Assembly: GCF_038237375.1 (NCBI RefSeq)
Contig: NZ_CP151273.1
Location: 496,001-560,000 of the forward strand
From: Alcaligenes sp. SDU_A2
GTDB taxonomy: Bacteria > Pseudomonadota > Gammaproteobacteria > Burkholderiales > Burkholderiaceae_B
Direction: 5' to 3'
DNA: 64,000 nt
A program made the translations under genes and the position numbers. The notes beneath the pieces are model-generated. The model did not search any database. It was not told where the DNA came from and saw only the letters and a program-made list of their open reading frames with translations. Positions 17,184 through 25,884 of this stretch are shown here, in pieces (the first letter of the stretch is position 1; every line of letters starts with the position of its first letter).

Positions 17184-17531
17184 GAGGCATCCATTGTGAG
17201 CCTGTTGATTGGGAGGTAGGCTGCATGGACCGGCTCGGCCTAGCCCAAAGTGCGGACATTGCTCTGTCTGTATTGCCAGCCTTCAGGTCGCTGTTGTGTC
17301 AGACCAGACCGCTGTGCAGGTCTTACATGTTGCTGGTTTTCGCCTTATCAGCTCGGGGTACTGTTCAGCTGTCTGGTAATGCCCCCGTCAATCGCAGCAA
17401 ACCGATAGGTTGATACACCAAAGCGACAGAGGCTCTCAAGGTAGCTTCAAGTGGTCGTTGCAACACCTCAACAAAAGAGGGGTTATACAGAGCGACACGC
17501 TCAAACTGGTATCGAGTCTTTTGTAGGCCGT
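17184..17531. other. Gene-poor region with unidentified degenerate sequence
   Basis: No supported gene. A minus-strand open frame of 67 codons (17365-17568) overlaps the IS3 remnant and matches no family I know. The base composition and broken frames suggest debris from past insertions. Confidence 0.4.
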
Positions 17532-17659
17532 CGCGGAGAGAGTTACGACAACGCCTTACAGAAACCATCCATGCTCTTTATAAGGCAGAAGTGATTCATC
17601 GTCGTGGCCCCTGGAAAACCAAGGCATTTGTTGAATTGATGGCGCTCGAATGGGTTTAG
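17532..17659 (+). pseudogene. Remnant of an IS3-family transposase (orfB C-terminal part)
   Basis: The frame starting at 17535 reads GESYDNAL, the conserved block around the second Asp of the IS3 DDE domain. After a one-base deletion near 17559 the next frame reads ETIHALYKAEVIHRRGPW and continues into a FVELMALEWV block with the family's catalytic Glu region, ending at a TAG (17657-17659) where an intact protein would continue WFN. So it is a frameshifted, truncated fragment of about 40 codons with no visible terminal inverted repeats. Confidence 0.85.
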
Positions 17660-17809
17660 CAATGTTGAGAATCACCGTATGCGGGTCTTAGCCCAGTGCG
17701 GTCGGAATGGTGTAATCAACCGTGACTATTGAATGCCTATCCCCCGCTTATGGGGTAGAGCCGACTGCTTACGGCATTGACCGAATTTGGTTTTGCTTAC
17801 ACGGAACCC

Positions 17810-17842
17810 AAAAAGCAAAACGCCACCCGGTTAGGGGTGGCG
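17810..17842 (-). terminator. Terminator of the tRNA-Thr gene
   Basis: Read on the minus strand: CGCCACCC (complement of 17835-17842), a 6-nt loop, GGGTGGCG (complement of 17821-17828), then TTTTGCTTTTT. It lies about 18 bp beyond the tRNA 3' end. Confidence 0.88.
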
Positions 17843-17859
17843 TAGGTGCTTGATAACTT

Positions 17860-17935
17860 TGGTGCCGGCTAAAGGAGTTGAACCCTCGACCTTCGCATTA
17901 CAAGTGCGCTGCTCTACCAACTGAGCTAAGCCGGC
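17860..17935 (-). tRNA. tRNA-Thr (anticodon TGT)
   Basis: Read on the minus strand the 76-nt sequence begins GCCGGCTTAGCTCAGTTGG and ends AGCCGGCACCA. The acceptor stem is 7 bp (GCCGGCT/AGCCGGC), the D-arm GCTC..GAGC and T-arm GAGGGTTCAACTCCT are normal, and the anticodon loop CTTGTAA gives UGU for threonine ACA codons. The CCA end is encoded. A terminator follows. Confidence 0.95.
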
Positions 17936-17984
17936 GAATTTACGATTATAGCGGTGTTCCGGGCGGTGTGGCAATTATTGTGTT

Positions 17985-18016
17985 GCAGTCCAGCAGTCCA
18001 GCAGTCCAGCAGTCCA
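17985..18016. repeat. Four tandem copies of an 8-bp unit GCAGTCCA
   Basis: The unit GCAGTCCA is repeated four times without change between the tRNA-Thr gene and the sulfate-binding protein gene. Its length is not a multiple of three and no gene covers it; slippage could change the copy number. Confidence 0.95.
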
Positions 18017-18261
18017 ACCGGGCAGGGCTTAGTGGCTTGGTGGTTTTGTTCGACGCTTATTTTTTGGGTAATACATTTCTTTTAGTTATAAAAGAATGCC
18101 CAAAAGTTCGTTTTAAATGCCTTATCCCCTATCCATAATGAATTCCATCAAGGCTGCGGTTATATGCAGCTGTCGTGTGGGGCGGTGTGTGTCGGCGGTT
18201 GCAGGCCCCTGCCAACTTTATCCGGGATGTGACGGGCCTGTTCGGGCCCCAGGGGAAAATC
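18017..18261 (+). promoter_or_regulatory. Leader and promoter region of the sulfate importer operon
   Basis: A 245-bp non-coding stretch, AT-rich between 18055 and 18145, that must hold the sbp promoter. CTTTTAGTTATAAAAG (18079-18094) is a 6-bp inverted repeat that could be a binding site for a CysB-type regulator, and CATAAT at 18134-18139 could be a -10 box. AGGGGA at 18251-18256 is the Shine-Dalgarno site. The regulator assignment is inference. Confidence 0.45.
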
Positions 18262-19266
18262 ATGAAATTGAAGTCTGTGCTGGGTGCTGCCTTGTTGTTG
18301 TCGTCGTTGGTGGGCGGTGCGGCCAGTGCGCAAGTCACGTTGTTGAATGCCTCGTTCGATGTGGCGCGCGAGACCTTTGCGGCCATCAACCCCAAGTTCG
18401 TCGAGTACTGGAAGGCTAAGACCGGTCAGGACATCAAGATCGATCAGTCCTTCGCGGGCACATCCCGTCAGGCCCAGGACATTAGCCAGGGCAAGAAAGT
18501 GGACACGGTCACTTTCAATCAGGTCACAGATATCGAGTTTTTGGCCGAGCGCGGCGCAGTGGCCAAGGACTGGGCCAGCAAGTTTCCTAACAATAGCTCT
18601 CCTTACTACAGCACGATTGCGTTCTTGGTGCGCAAGGGCAATCCCAAGAACATCCAGTCCTGGGATGATCTGGCCCGCGACGACGTAAAGTTGGTGTTCC
18701 CTAATCCCAAGACCTCGGGCAATGCGCGTTATACCTATCTGGCTTCCTGGCTGTACGCGAATGATAAGTTCGGCGGTGACGAGGCCAAGACCAAGGAGTT
18801 TGTGCGCAAGATCCTGGGCAATGTCGAGAGCTTCCCTACGGGCGGGCGCGGCGCGACGGTGGCGTTTGCGCAGAACGGTCAGGGCGATGTGCTGCTGACG
18901 TTCGAGTCTGAAGTGATCAATATTGCCGGCAGCGACGAGTTCAAGGGCAGCGAGTTGCAGATTGTGGTGCCGCCGGTCAGTGTGTTGGCCGAATTCCCGG
19001 TGGCCGTGGTAGACAAGGTCGTGGATCAGAAGGGCACCCGCAAGGAAGCGACCGAGTACTTGCAGTTCCAGTACACGCCGGACATCCAGCGCCTGTTGGC
19101 CGGGTTTAACTACCGGGTGACGGACCCTGTCGTGGCTAAGGAATTTGCATCCAAGTATGCGCCGGTCAAGCTGATCAACCCGACCGATGTGTTGGGTAGC
19201 TGGAAAGACATTCAGGCTCGCCATTTTGTCGCCAACGGCATTCTGGATCAGTTGCTTGCGAAATAA
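18262..19266 (+). CDS. sbp: Sulfate ABC transporter periplasmic substrate-binding protein
   Basis: A 334-residue periplasmic binding protein with a clear signal peptide (about residues 1-23, cleavage after AASA). The mature start VTLLNASFDVARE, the FAGTSRQAQDI loop and the FPNPKTSGNARYTYL segment are typical of sulfate/thiosulfate binders (Sbp/CysP), which hold the oxyanion by hydrogen bonds. The ATG at 18262 is chosen because it begins the signal peptide and follows AGGGGA by 5 bases; in-frame codons upstream are not signal-like. The gene is followed 3 bp later by cysT. Sbp and CysP cannot be told apart with certainty by eye. Confidence 0.95.
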   Translation: MKLKSVLGAALLLSSLVGGAASAQVTLLNASFDVARETFAAINPKFVEYWKAKTGQDIKIDQSFAGTSRQAQDISQGKKVDTVTFNQVTDIEFLAERGAVAKDWASKFPNNSSPYYSTIAFLVRKGNPKNIQSWDDLARDDVKLVFPNPKTSGNARYTYLASWLYANDKFGGDEAKTKEFVRKILGNVESFPTGGRGATVAFAQNGQGDVLLTFESEVINIAGSDEFKGSELQIVVPPVSVLAEFPVAVVDKVVDQKGTRKEATEYLQFQYTPDIQRLLAGFNYRVTDPVVAKEFASKYAPVKLINPTDVLGSWKDIQARHFVANGILDQLLAK

Positions 19267-19269
19267 GTC

Positions 19270-20160
19270 ATGAGTCGTTCCATTCAGGATCAGACCGCAG
19301 GCATCCAAGCGGTGCCTGCGGTTAAACCCGTTTTTTTTCTGCGCCGTCCTGTTATACCGGGCTTTGGGCTGAGCTTTGGCTTCAGCGTCCTGTACCTGTC
19401 CATTATTGTGCTGCTGCCTTTGTCGGCGCTGTTCATGTATGTTGGCGACATGAGTCTGGCCGACTATTGGCGGGCGGTGACGGACAAGCGGGTTGTCAGC
19501 AGTTATCAGGTCACCATCAGCGCGGCTTTTTATTCCACGGTGATTGCCAGTGTGGTGGGTTTCATCATTGCCTGGATCATTACGCGTTTTGAGTTTCCGG
19601 GACGGCGCTTGATCGATGCGCTGGTGGATCTGCCCTTTGCCTTGCCTACATCGGTGGCCGGGCTGACGCTGGCGACTTTATTCGTGCCGGGCGGCTGGTT
19701 TGGCCAGTTTCTGCCCGAAGGCTGGAAGGTGGCGTATCAGTATCCGGGCATTGTGCTGGCCATGACCTTTACCAGTCTGCCGTTTGTGGTGCGCATTGTG
19801 CAGCCTGTCATCGAGGAGCTGGGCGAAGAATACGAGGAAGTGGCCCAGACCTTGGGTGCCACAGCCTGGCAGACGTTTTGCAAAGTGGTGTTCCCGCCTT
19901 TGATTCCGGCCATTGTCACCGGCGCTGCCCAGGCGTTCATCCGCAGCTTGGGTGAGTTCGGCGCGGTCATCATGATTGCCGGCAATATCCCCTATAAAAC
20001 CGAAGTGTCGTCCTTGATGATTTTTGTGCGTTTGCAGGAATTTAACTACCCGGCGGCGGCGGCGATTGCGTCTGTAATTCTGCTGGCCTCTTTGTTGCTG
20101 CTGTTTACCCTGCAACTGGTGCAGAGCCGTCTGCTGGGCTGGCAACGGAGGGGGGCATGA
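19270..20160 (+). CDS. cysT: Sulfate/thiosulfate ABC transporter permease CysT
   Basis: A 296-residue inner-membrane permease with about six helices. The ABC-contacting EAA loop is clear near residue 190 (EELGEEYEEVAQTLGATAWQ), and PFALPTSVAGLTLATLF is conserved in CysT (also called CysU). It forms the channel with CysW. It lies 3 bp after sbp and overlaps cysW by 4 bp, so the three genes are one operon. Confidence 0.95.
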   Translation: MSRSIQDQTAGIQAVPAVKPVFFLRRPVIPGFGLSFGFSVLYLSIIVLLPLSALFMYVGDMSLADYWRAVTDKRVVSSYQVTISAAFYSTVIASVVGFIIAWIITRFEFPGRRLIDALVDLPFALPTSVAGLTLATLFVPGGWFGQFLPEGWKVAYQYPGIVLAMTFTSLPFVVRIVQPVIEELGEEYEEVAQTLGATAWQTFCKVVFPPLIPAIVTGAAQAFIRSLGEFGAVIMIAGNIPYKTEVSSLMIFVRLQEFNYPAAAAIASVILLASLLLLFTLQLVQSRLLGWQRRGA

Positions 20161-21005
20161 GAAAAGCGCCTAAAAGTCTGGCGGATCGCTGCATTCTGGC
20201 GGCAGGTCTGGCCTTGGTCCTGGCCTTGCTGGTGGCCCCGTTGCTGCTGATTTTTTCCAAAGCCCTGGGCGATGGTTTGCCGGCGCTGTGGTCCAATCTG
20301 CAAGAGGACTTCATGCTGCATGCCATTGGGCTGACTTTGTTTATAGCGGTGCTGACGGTGCCGCTGAACATGCTGCTGGGTATCTTGCTGGCCTGGTGCC
20401 TGACGCATTATCAGTTCCGTGGTCGGCGCTTGCTCAGCACCTTGATCGATTTGCCCTATGCGGTGTCGCCGGTGGTGGCGGGTTTGTGCTATTTGGTGGT
20501 GTATGGGGTAGAGTCGTCCCTGGGGCAGTGGTTCAGTGACCGCAATATTCAGCTGATGTTTGCCTGGCCCGGCATGGTGCTGGTGACACTGTTCGTGACC
20601 ACGCCGTATGTGGCGCGTATTCTGATCCCGGTCATGCAGGAGCAAGGTTCGGATGCGCAGGCGGCGGCGCTTAGCCTGGGTGCCAGCGGCTGGCAGATTT
20701 TCTGGCACGTGACGCTTCCCGATATCAAGTGGGCGCTGATGTATGGCGTGGTGTTGACCAATGCCCGTGCCATCGGCGAATTTGGGGCCGTGTCGGTGGT
20801 GTCCGGGACCATCATGAATCAGACCCTGACCTTGTCCTTGCTGGTGGATCAGCTCAATAACGATAACAAGGCGGCCGCCGCGTTTACGGCAGCCGCCTTG
20901 CTGGCGACCTTTGCCATTGTGTCGGTCATGCTGAAAAGCATCTTGGAATGGCGGGTGGCCGCCGCCCGGCGGCGTAACCAAGCGGATGCCCTGTCGGGGA
21001 GTTAG
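20157..21005 (+). CDS. cysW: Sulfate/thiosulfate ABC transporter permease CysW
   Basis: A 282-residue permease partner of CysT. PYAVSPVVAGLCYLVVYG near residue 100 and the EAA loop DAQAAALSLGASGWQIFWHV near residue 165 identify it, followed by NARAIGEFGAVSVVSG. The start overlaps the cysT stop (ATGA). The ATPase gene cysA, which normally follows directly, is missing: cysW is followed by a bidirectional terminator and the convergent sspB gene. Confidence 0.95.
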   Translation: MRKAPKSLADRCILAAGLALVLALLVAPLLLIFSKALGDGLPALWSNLQEDFMLHAIGLTLFIAVLTVPLNMLLGILLAWCLTHYQFRGRRLLSTLIDLPYAVSPVVAGLCYLVVYGVESSLGQWFSDRNIQLMFAWPGMVLVTLFVTTPYVARILIPVMQEQGSDAQAAALSLGASGWQIFWHVTLPDIKWALMYGVVLTNARAIGEFGAVSVVSGTIMNQTLTLSLLVDQLNNDNKAAAAFTAAALLATFAIVSVMLKSILEWRVAAARRRNQADALSGS

Positions 21006-21080
21006 ACGGCGGTATGCCGCCAGGGTGTGACGGGTGTGCGACTTAGGGATGTAGGCAGAATAGGTCTGCTGCTGTGTCTA

Positions 21081-21116
21081 AAAAAAACAAGGCTCCCGAT
21101 CGGGAGCCTTGTTTTT
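21081..21116. terminator. Bidirectional terminator between cysW and sspB
   Basis: A perfect 24-bp palindrome (21088-21111, CAAGGCTCCCGA and its complement) has seven A on the left and five T on the right, so it can end transcription of both the cys operon and the convergent ssp operon. Confidence 0.93.
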
Positions 21117-21131
21117 GGGCGCTGCTGCGTG

Positions 21132-21557
21132 TTACTTGACGATCTTCAGATGCGAAACCTTGTCGCTGTCCTTGGTGCTTTCCGCAGTGGCGGGGGGGCT
21201 GTCGGGAGCGGCGTCGGCGGTATCGTCGCCCGGGTAGGGTTCGGATTCCACGACGTCAAAGCCCATGCCTGCGCCGGTTTCGCGGGCGTAGATGGCGGAC
21301 ACGGCGGCAACAGGTACGAAAATGTCTTCCGTGACGCCGCCAAAGCGGGTCTGGAATTCAATGTACTCGTTACCCAGGGTCAGGCGGTTGGTGGCCAGGT
21401 GCCCGATGTTCAGGGTGATCTGGCCGTCCTGGATGTGTCCGCGCGGCACGACGGTATTGGCATCCACGGTAACGACGATGTGTGGCGTGTAACCGTTATC
21501 GGTGCACCATTCGTGCAGGGCGCGCAGCAGGTAGGGCTTGGTCGAGGTTTCTTGCAT
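21132..21557 (-). CDS. sspB: ClpXP protease specificity-enhancing factor
   Basis: A 141-residue adaptor that binds ssrA-tagged and other substrates and hands them to ClpXP. The N-terminal folded domain (TKPYLLRALHEWCTDNGYTP at residue 6 onwards, then HIVVTVDA and RFGGVTEDIFVPVAAVSAIYAR) is typical. The acidic, flexible linker ends in a short basic/hydrophobic peptide (SHLKIVK) that docks on ClpX. It follows sspA by 7 bp, the usual sspAB arrangement. Confidence 0.95.
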   Translation of the reverse strand: MQETSTKPYLLRALHEWCTDNGYTPHIVVTVDANTVVPRGHIQDGQITLNIGHLATNRLTLGNEYIEFQTRFGGVTEDIFVPVAAVSAIYARETGAGMGFDVVESEPYPGDDTADAAPDSPPATAESTKDSDKVSHLKIVK

Positions 21558-21564
21558 GATGGGA

Positions 21565-22173
21565 TCAGCGACGCATGACTTTTTCGGACGGCGTCAGCGC
21601 TTCGATGTAGGCAGGACGCGAGAACACGCGTTCGGCGTACTTTTGCACGGGCGCGGCGCTCTTGGGCAGTTCGATGCCGTAGTGGTCCAGACGCCAGAGT
21701 AGTGGGGCAATGGCCACATCCAGCATGGAGAACTCTTCGCCCAGCATGTATTTGTTCTTGAGCAGGATAGGGGCCAGTTGGGCCAGGTGATTGCGGATCT
21801 GCTGGCGGGCCTGTTCCTGGACCTTGGCATCGGTGTTGCGGCGATCTTCCAAGGCGGTCACGTGCACGAACAGTTCCTTTTCGAAGTTGTACAGGAACAG
21901 ACGGGTACGGGCGCGCATGGTGGGGTCCGCCGGCATCAGTTGCGGGTGCGGAAAGCGCTCGTCGATGTATTCGTTGATGATGTTCGATTCGTACAGGATC
22001 AGGTCGCGTTCGACCAGGATGGGTACCTGTCCGTAGGGGTTCATGACGGCGATATCTTCAGGCTTGTTGTACAAGTCGATGTCGCGAATCTCGAAATCCA
22101 TGCCTTTTTCAAACAACACGAAACGGCAGCGTTGCGAGAAGGGGCAGGTCGTTCCAGAGTAGAGCACCATCAT
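21565..22173 (-). CDS. sspA: Stringent starvation protein A (GST-fold)
   Basis: A 202-residue glutathione-S-transferase-like protein that binds RNA polymerase and modulates transcription under starvation. The N-terminal thioredoxin fold (VLYSGTTCPFSQRCRFVLFE) and NPYGQVPILVERD with ESNIINEYIDERFP are diagnostic. The start MMVLYSG (22173; 22170 also possible) fits the family better than an in-frame ATG 42 bp upstream. It is the first gene of the sspAB operon and lies downstream of the pet operon in the same direction, as in other Burkholderiales. Confidence 0.94.
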   Translation of the reverse strand: MMVLYSGTTCPFSQRCRFVLFEKGMDFEIRDIDLYNKPEDIAVMNPYGQVPILVERDLILYESNIINEYIDERFPHPQLMPADPTMRARTRLFLYNFEKELFVHVTALEDRRNTDAKVQEQARQQIRNHLAQLAPILLKNKYMLGEEFSMLDVAIAPLLWRLDHYGIELPKSAAPVQKYAERVFSRPAYIEALTPSEKVMRR

Positions 22174-22300
22174 GGTATGGGATTCCAGTCGTAGAAATAA
22201 AAACAAGAGCCTCACGGCTCAAGGAGCTAGGCCGCACGGCTGGGCCTGGTCTAAAGGATAACCGGGCAGGCCAGGCGGCCCGCCCGTCTAGCATAGCGTG

Positions 22301-23155
22301 TTACTTGATGTCTTTCCAGAACACGCTGTTCAGGCGCCAGGCAACGGCGAAGAACAGCAGCAGGAACAGCATGACACCGACGCCGATTTTCTTGCGCACC
22401 AGTTGGACGGGTTCAGCCATCCAGTCCATGAAGTTGGCCAGATCGGCAACGTCGCTGTCGTATTTGGCGGACAGCTTGGCGTTGACTGGTTCCAGCTTGA
22501 CGGAGTCGGTGGCATGGCCGGTGTAGCTGGCCAGCGGCTCTTTGGTGATAGACGAGAAGCCGTACGGGTCGTAGGTGGCCGTGGTCTTGACCCACTGCTT
22601 GCTGCCGTCGTCCTTGGCTTCTTCGGCCACGGTCGTGCGGTGCAGCGTCATGCCGCCCTGGCGCTCCCACATGGCGTGGGGCATGCCCACGCTGGGGAAA
22701 ACGAGGTTATCCCAGCCGGTGGGGCGGGATGCGTCGCGGTAGAAGGTGCGTAGGTAGGTGTAGAGGTAATCGGCACCGCTGGGACCCAGGTTGGTGGATT
22801 TGGCGCGGGCGATTACGGACAGATCAGGCGGTGCGGCACCGAACCATTTCTTGCCCATTTCCGGCGTCATGGCGATCTTCATGAGATCGCCCACTTTGTC
22901 CGAGGTGAACAGCAGGTTTTTCTTGATTTCCTCGTCGGTCAGGCCGATTTCGGTGAGCTTGTTATAGCGCATGGAATTGGCGCTATGACAGTTCAGACAG
23001 TAGTTGACGAACAGCTTTGCGCCATTTTGCAACGCTGCCATATCGTTGATGCGGTCGGGGGCGCGCTCCAGAGCGTATCCGCCTTCGGCGGCCACCGCCA
23101 CCGTGCAGGTCAGGGACAGGGCCAGAGCGCCAAGCAATTTTTTAATCATGGTCAT
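22301..23155 (-). CDS. petC: Cytochrome c1 of the bc1 complex
   Basis: A 284-residue membrane-anchored c-type cytochrome of ubinquinol:cytochrome c reductase (complex III). A signal peptide (about residues 1-23) precedes the heme c motif CLNCH at 53-57. The conserved Met-ligand region lies in the TPEMGKKWFGAAPPDLSV area near residue 105, and a C-terminal anchor helix covers about residues 255-277. It is the last gene of petABC, 19 bp after the cytochrome b gene. Confidence 0.96.
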   Translation of the reverse strand: MTMIKKLLGALALSLTCTVAVAAEGGYALERAPDRINDMAALQNGAKLFVNYCLNCHSANSMRYNKLTEIGLTDEEIKKNLLFTSDKVGDLMKIAMTPEMGKKWFGAAPPDLSVIARAKSTNLGPSGADYLYTYLRTFYRDASRPTGWDNLVFPSVGMPHAMWERQGGMTLHRTTVAEEAKDDGSKQWVKTTATYDPYGFSSITKEPLASYTGHATDSVKLEPVNAKLSAKYDSDVADLANFMDWMAEPVQLVRKKIGVGVMLFLLLFFAVAWRLNSVFWKDIK

Positions 23156-23174
23156 TCCGTTACGTGTTGTGGGC

Positions 23175-24563
23175 CTAGTGAGGGCGGAAGGTCACGCGAT
23201 CAGGTTCGGGCTTGAAAGTGCCCAAACGGCTCCATACCGGCATCAGCAGGAAGAAGGCCAGGTAGATCACGGTGCCGATCTGGCTCAGCAGGTTGAACAG
23301 GTCGTTGGGGGCTTGCGTGCCCAGGTAACCCAGGATCAGGAAGTTGACGATGAAAATCGCGTACAGCACTTTGTGCCAGGTAGGACGGTAGCGGATCGAC
23401 TTGACCGGCGAGGCATCCAGCCAGGGCAGGAAGAACAGGATCACGACTGCGCCGCCCATGGCCACCACGCCCCAGAACTTGGCGTCGATGAGGCGGAACA
23501 GGATAGCGACGGCGATCAGGATGGCAGGCACGGCCAGGCGCCAGATGCCGGGCAGCTTGCCTTTGACGAACAGCACGGCGGCAGCGATGACGGAGGCACC
23601 AGCCAGAATCCAGGTGAAATCGGCCGTAGTAGCGCGCAGCATGGAGTAGAACGGCGTGAAGTACCAGACCGGGGCGATGTGCGGAGGCGTCTTCAGAGGG
23701 TCGGCCGGCGCGAAGTTGTTGAACTCCAGGAAGTAGCCACCCATTTCAGGCGCGAAGAACAGGATCGCTGCAAAAACTAGCAGAAAGCCTGCCACGCCCA
23801 GGATGTCGTGTACGGAGTAGTAGGGGTGGAAAGGAATGCCATCCAGGGGACGGCCTTGGGCGTCCTTGGGGCCTTGCTTGATTTCTACGCCGTCGGGGTT
23901 GTTGGAGCCGACTTCGTGCAGAGCGATCAGGTGTGCCACGACCAGGCCCAGCAGGACCAGCGGGATGGCGATGACGTGCAAGGCGAAGAAGCGGTTCAGG
24001 GTGGCGTCGGACACCACGTAGTCGCCGCGGATGAAGATGGCCAGGTCAGGACCGATGAAGGGGATGGCCGAGAACAGGTTCACAATAACCTGTGCGCCCC
24101 AATAGGACATCTGGCCCCAGGGCAGCAGGTAGCCCATGAAGGCTTCGCCCATCAGGCACAGGAAAATGGCCACGCCGAAGATCCAGACCAGTTCGCGGGG
24201 CTTGCGGTAGGAACCATAGAACAGGCCGCGCAGCATGTGCAGGTAGACCACCACGAAGAACATGGAGGCACCGGTGGAGTGCATGTAGCGGATCAGCCAG
24301 CCGCCCGGCACTTCACGCATGATGTACTCGACCGACTCGAAGGCCAGCTTGGCATCGGGTTTGTAGTTCATGACCAGGAAAATCCCGGTCACGATTTGGA
24401 TGACCAGCACCAGCAGTGCCAGGGAACCGAAGAAGTACCAGAAGTTGAAGTTCTTCGGAGCGTAGTATTCCGACATGTGCTCCTTGTACATGGATGTCAG
24501 GGGAAAGCGCCTGTCAATCCATCCCAAGAGTCCTGTCGTTTCGACGGTTTTCTCGCCAGCCAT
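23175..24563 (-). CDS. petB: Cytochrome b of the bc1 complex
   Basis: A 462-residue integral membrane subunit with eight core helices and a ninth or tenth at the C-terminus. It binds hemes bL and bH and forms the Qo and Qi sites. YMHSTGASMFFVVVYLHMLR and LFALHVIAIPLVLLGLVVAH-like stretches carry the heme-ligand histidines, and the Qo-site PEWY-type region is represented by APVWYFTPFYSMLRA. Located between petA and petC. Confidence 0.96.
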   Translation of the reverse strand: MAGEKTVETTGLLGWIDRRFPLTSMYKEHMSEYYAPKNFNFWYFFGSLALLVLVIQIVTGIFLVMNYKPDAKLAFESVEYIMREVPGGWLIRYMHSTGASMFFVVVYLHMLRGLFYGSYRKPRELVWIFGVAIFLCLMGEAFMGYLLPWGQMSYWGAQVIVNLFSAIPFIGPDLAIFIRGDYVVSDATLNRFFALHVIAIPLVLLGLVVAHLIALHEVGSNNPDGVEIKQGPKDAQGRPLDGIPFHPYYSVHDILGVAGFLLVFAAILFFAPEMGGYFLEFNNFAPADPLKTPPHIAPVWYFTPFYSMLRATTADFTWILAGASVIAAAVLFVKGKLPGIWRLAVPAILIAVAILFRLIDAKFWGVVAMGGAVVILFFLPWLDASPVKSIRYRPTWHKVLYAIFIVNFLILGYLGTQAPNDLFNLLSQIGTVIYLAFFLLMPVWSRLGTFKPEPDRVTFRPH

Positions 24564-24612
24564 GAAACGGCTCCTTTATCTTTTAATGAATACGTATGGG
24601 GTTACAGCCGCC

Positions 24613-25257
24613 TTAGGCCTTGTTGTCTTCGTCCACGCCAATCGTTACTTTCGCGCCATCGGCCGAGAACTGATAGGGTGGGATTTCGAGGTTGTCGGGC
24701 GCGGGCTTGTTGCTGTAGACGCGGCCGGCCAGGTCGAAGGTCGAACCGTGGCAGGGGCACAGGAAGCCGCCTTCCCAGCCGCTGGGCAGGCCTGGGCCGG
24801 CACCGGCAGCCAGGTGGGGGGTGGGCGAGCAACCCAGGTGGGTGCAGATACCGATACAAATAAAGATTTCGGGGCGACGCGAGCGGTATTCGTTCTTGGC
24901 GTAGGCAGGGGTGTAGCCGGGGCGATCCGAGTTTGGGTCGGCCAGTTGGCTATCCAGTTTGGGCAGATCGGCCAGTTGTTCCTTGGTGCGGTGCAAAATC
25001 CAGACCGGCTTGCCGCGCCATTCCACCGTGCGCATCTCGCCGGGCGCAATGCCGGAGATATCGACTTCCACGGGCGCGCCGGCGGCCTTGGCCTTTTCGG
25101 ACGGAGCAAAGGAGCTGACGAAAGGAACAGCAGTGGCCACACCAGCGACACCACCTAACGCACAGGCGGTGGCGACCCAGGTGCGGCGCGAAGGATCGGG
25201 CGGAAGGTTGGGGTCAACCGCGCCTATGTCATCGGGCTGTGTCGTAATCTGACTCAT
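24613..25257 (-). CDS. petA: Rieske iron-sulfur subunit of the bc1 complex
   Basis: A 214-residue Rieske protein exported through the Tat pathway: SRRTWVATACALGGVAGVA near residue 22 is a twin-arginine signal anchor, which fits with tatABC being encoded 3 kb away. The 2Fe-2S ligands lie in CTHLGC and CPCHG in the C-terminal domain. MSQITTQ at 25257 is the chosen start because Rieske proteins have short N-termini; an in-frame ATG 72 bp upstream overlaps the presumed promoter. First gene of petABC. Confidence 0.96.
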   Translation of the reverse strand: MSQITTQPDDIGAVDPNLPPDPSRRTWVATACALGGVAGVATAVPFVSSFAPSEKAKAAGAPVEVDISGIAPGEMRTVEWRGKPVWILHRTKEQLADLPKLDSQLADPNSDRPGYTPAYAKNEYRSRRPEIFICIGICTHLGCSPTPHLAAGAGPGLPSGWEGGFLCPCHGSTFDLAGRVYSNKPAPDNLEIPPYQFSADGAKVTIGVDEDNKA

Positions 25258-25381
25258 TCTAGTATCCTTATTCCTGCCCGATTCGGGCATACCACAATTT
25301 ACGGATTTGGGCCTGGGTATATTATTCAACCGCGTATTATAGCGTTACCCAGCACAGCATGACTTGAACAAAGGTGAACAT

Positions 25382-25831
25382 ATGAACAAGGCTCGAGGTT
25401 TTCTCCAGGAATTCCGGGAGTTTGCGGTTAAGGGCAACATGATAGACCTCGCGGTCGGGGTCATCATCGGTGCCGCATTCGGCAAAATCATCGATTCGCT
25501 GGTGAAGGACATCATCATGCCCGTCATCAGTTTCATTCTGGGCGGCGAAGTCGATTTTACCAATCGTTTCGCGGTCTTGCGTCTGCCCGAAGGCTATACC
25601 GGTCCAGAAACATTCGATGCCCTGAGCAAGGCAGGTGCCGTTATTTTGTCGTGGGGTAACTTCCTGACCATTCTGATCAACTTCGTCTTGTTGGCCTTTG
25701 TGGTGTTCTGCATGGTCAAGATGGTCAATCGCATGCGTGACTCGGTGGTCAAAAAGGAAGAAGCCGCCCCTGCGCCAACCCCCGAAGACGTGCTGTTGCT
25801 GCGCGAAATCCGGGATTCGCTGAAAAAATAA
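25382..25831 (+). CDS. mscL: Large-conductance mechanosensitive channel
   Basis: A 149-residue channel subunit that opens under high membrane tension to relieve osmotic downshock. The N-terminal amphipathic helix and first transmembrane helix ([20 protein letters not shown]) are classic, followed by the periplasmic loop, helix two ([18 protein letters not shown]) and the C-terminal bundle. The ATG at 25382 starts MNKARGF; an in-frame ATG 18 bp earlier lies in the Shine-Dalgarno region. It is divergent from petA across about 125 bp. Confidence 0.96.
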   Translation: MNKARGFLQEFREFAVKGNMIDLAVGVIIGAAFGKIIDSLVKDIIMPVISFILGGEVDFTNRFAVLRLPEGYTGPETFDALSKAGAVILSWGNFLTILINFVLLAFVVFCMVKMVNRMRDSVVKKEEAAPAPTPEDVLLLREIRDSLKK

Positions 25832-25858
25832 AGACCTTGTCTGTTCAAGGCGTACAAC

Positions 25859-25884
25859 AAGGGTGCCGCATGGCACCCTTTCTT
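25859..25884 (+). terminator. Terminator after mscL
   Basis: Stem GGGTGCC (25861-25867) and GGCACCC (25872-25878) with a GCAT loop, extended by A/T pairs to AAGGGTGCC/GGCACCCTT and followed by TTTCTTG. About 30 bp past the mscL stop. Confidence 0.85.

Noticed and set aside
17365-17568. Minus-strand 67-codon open frame beside the IS3 remnant
   Set aside because: It overlaps the transposase scar and has no recognisable domain; probably debris.
17985-18016. Possible CRISPR array
   Set aside because: Repeats are only 8 bp, contiguous without spacers, and no cas gene is in the window.
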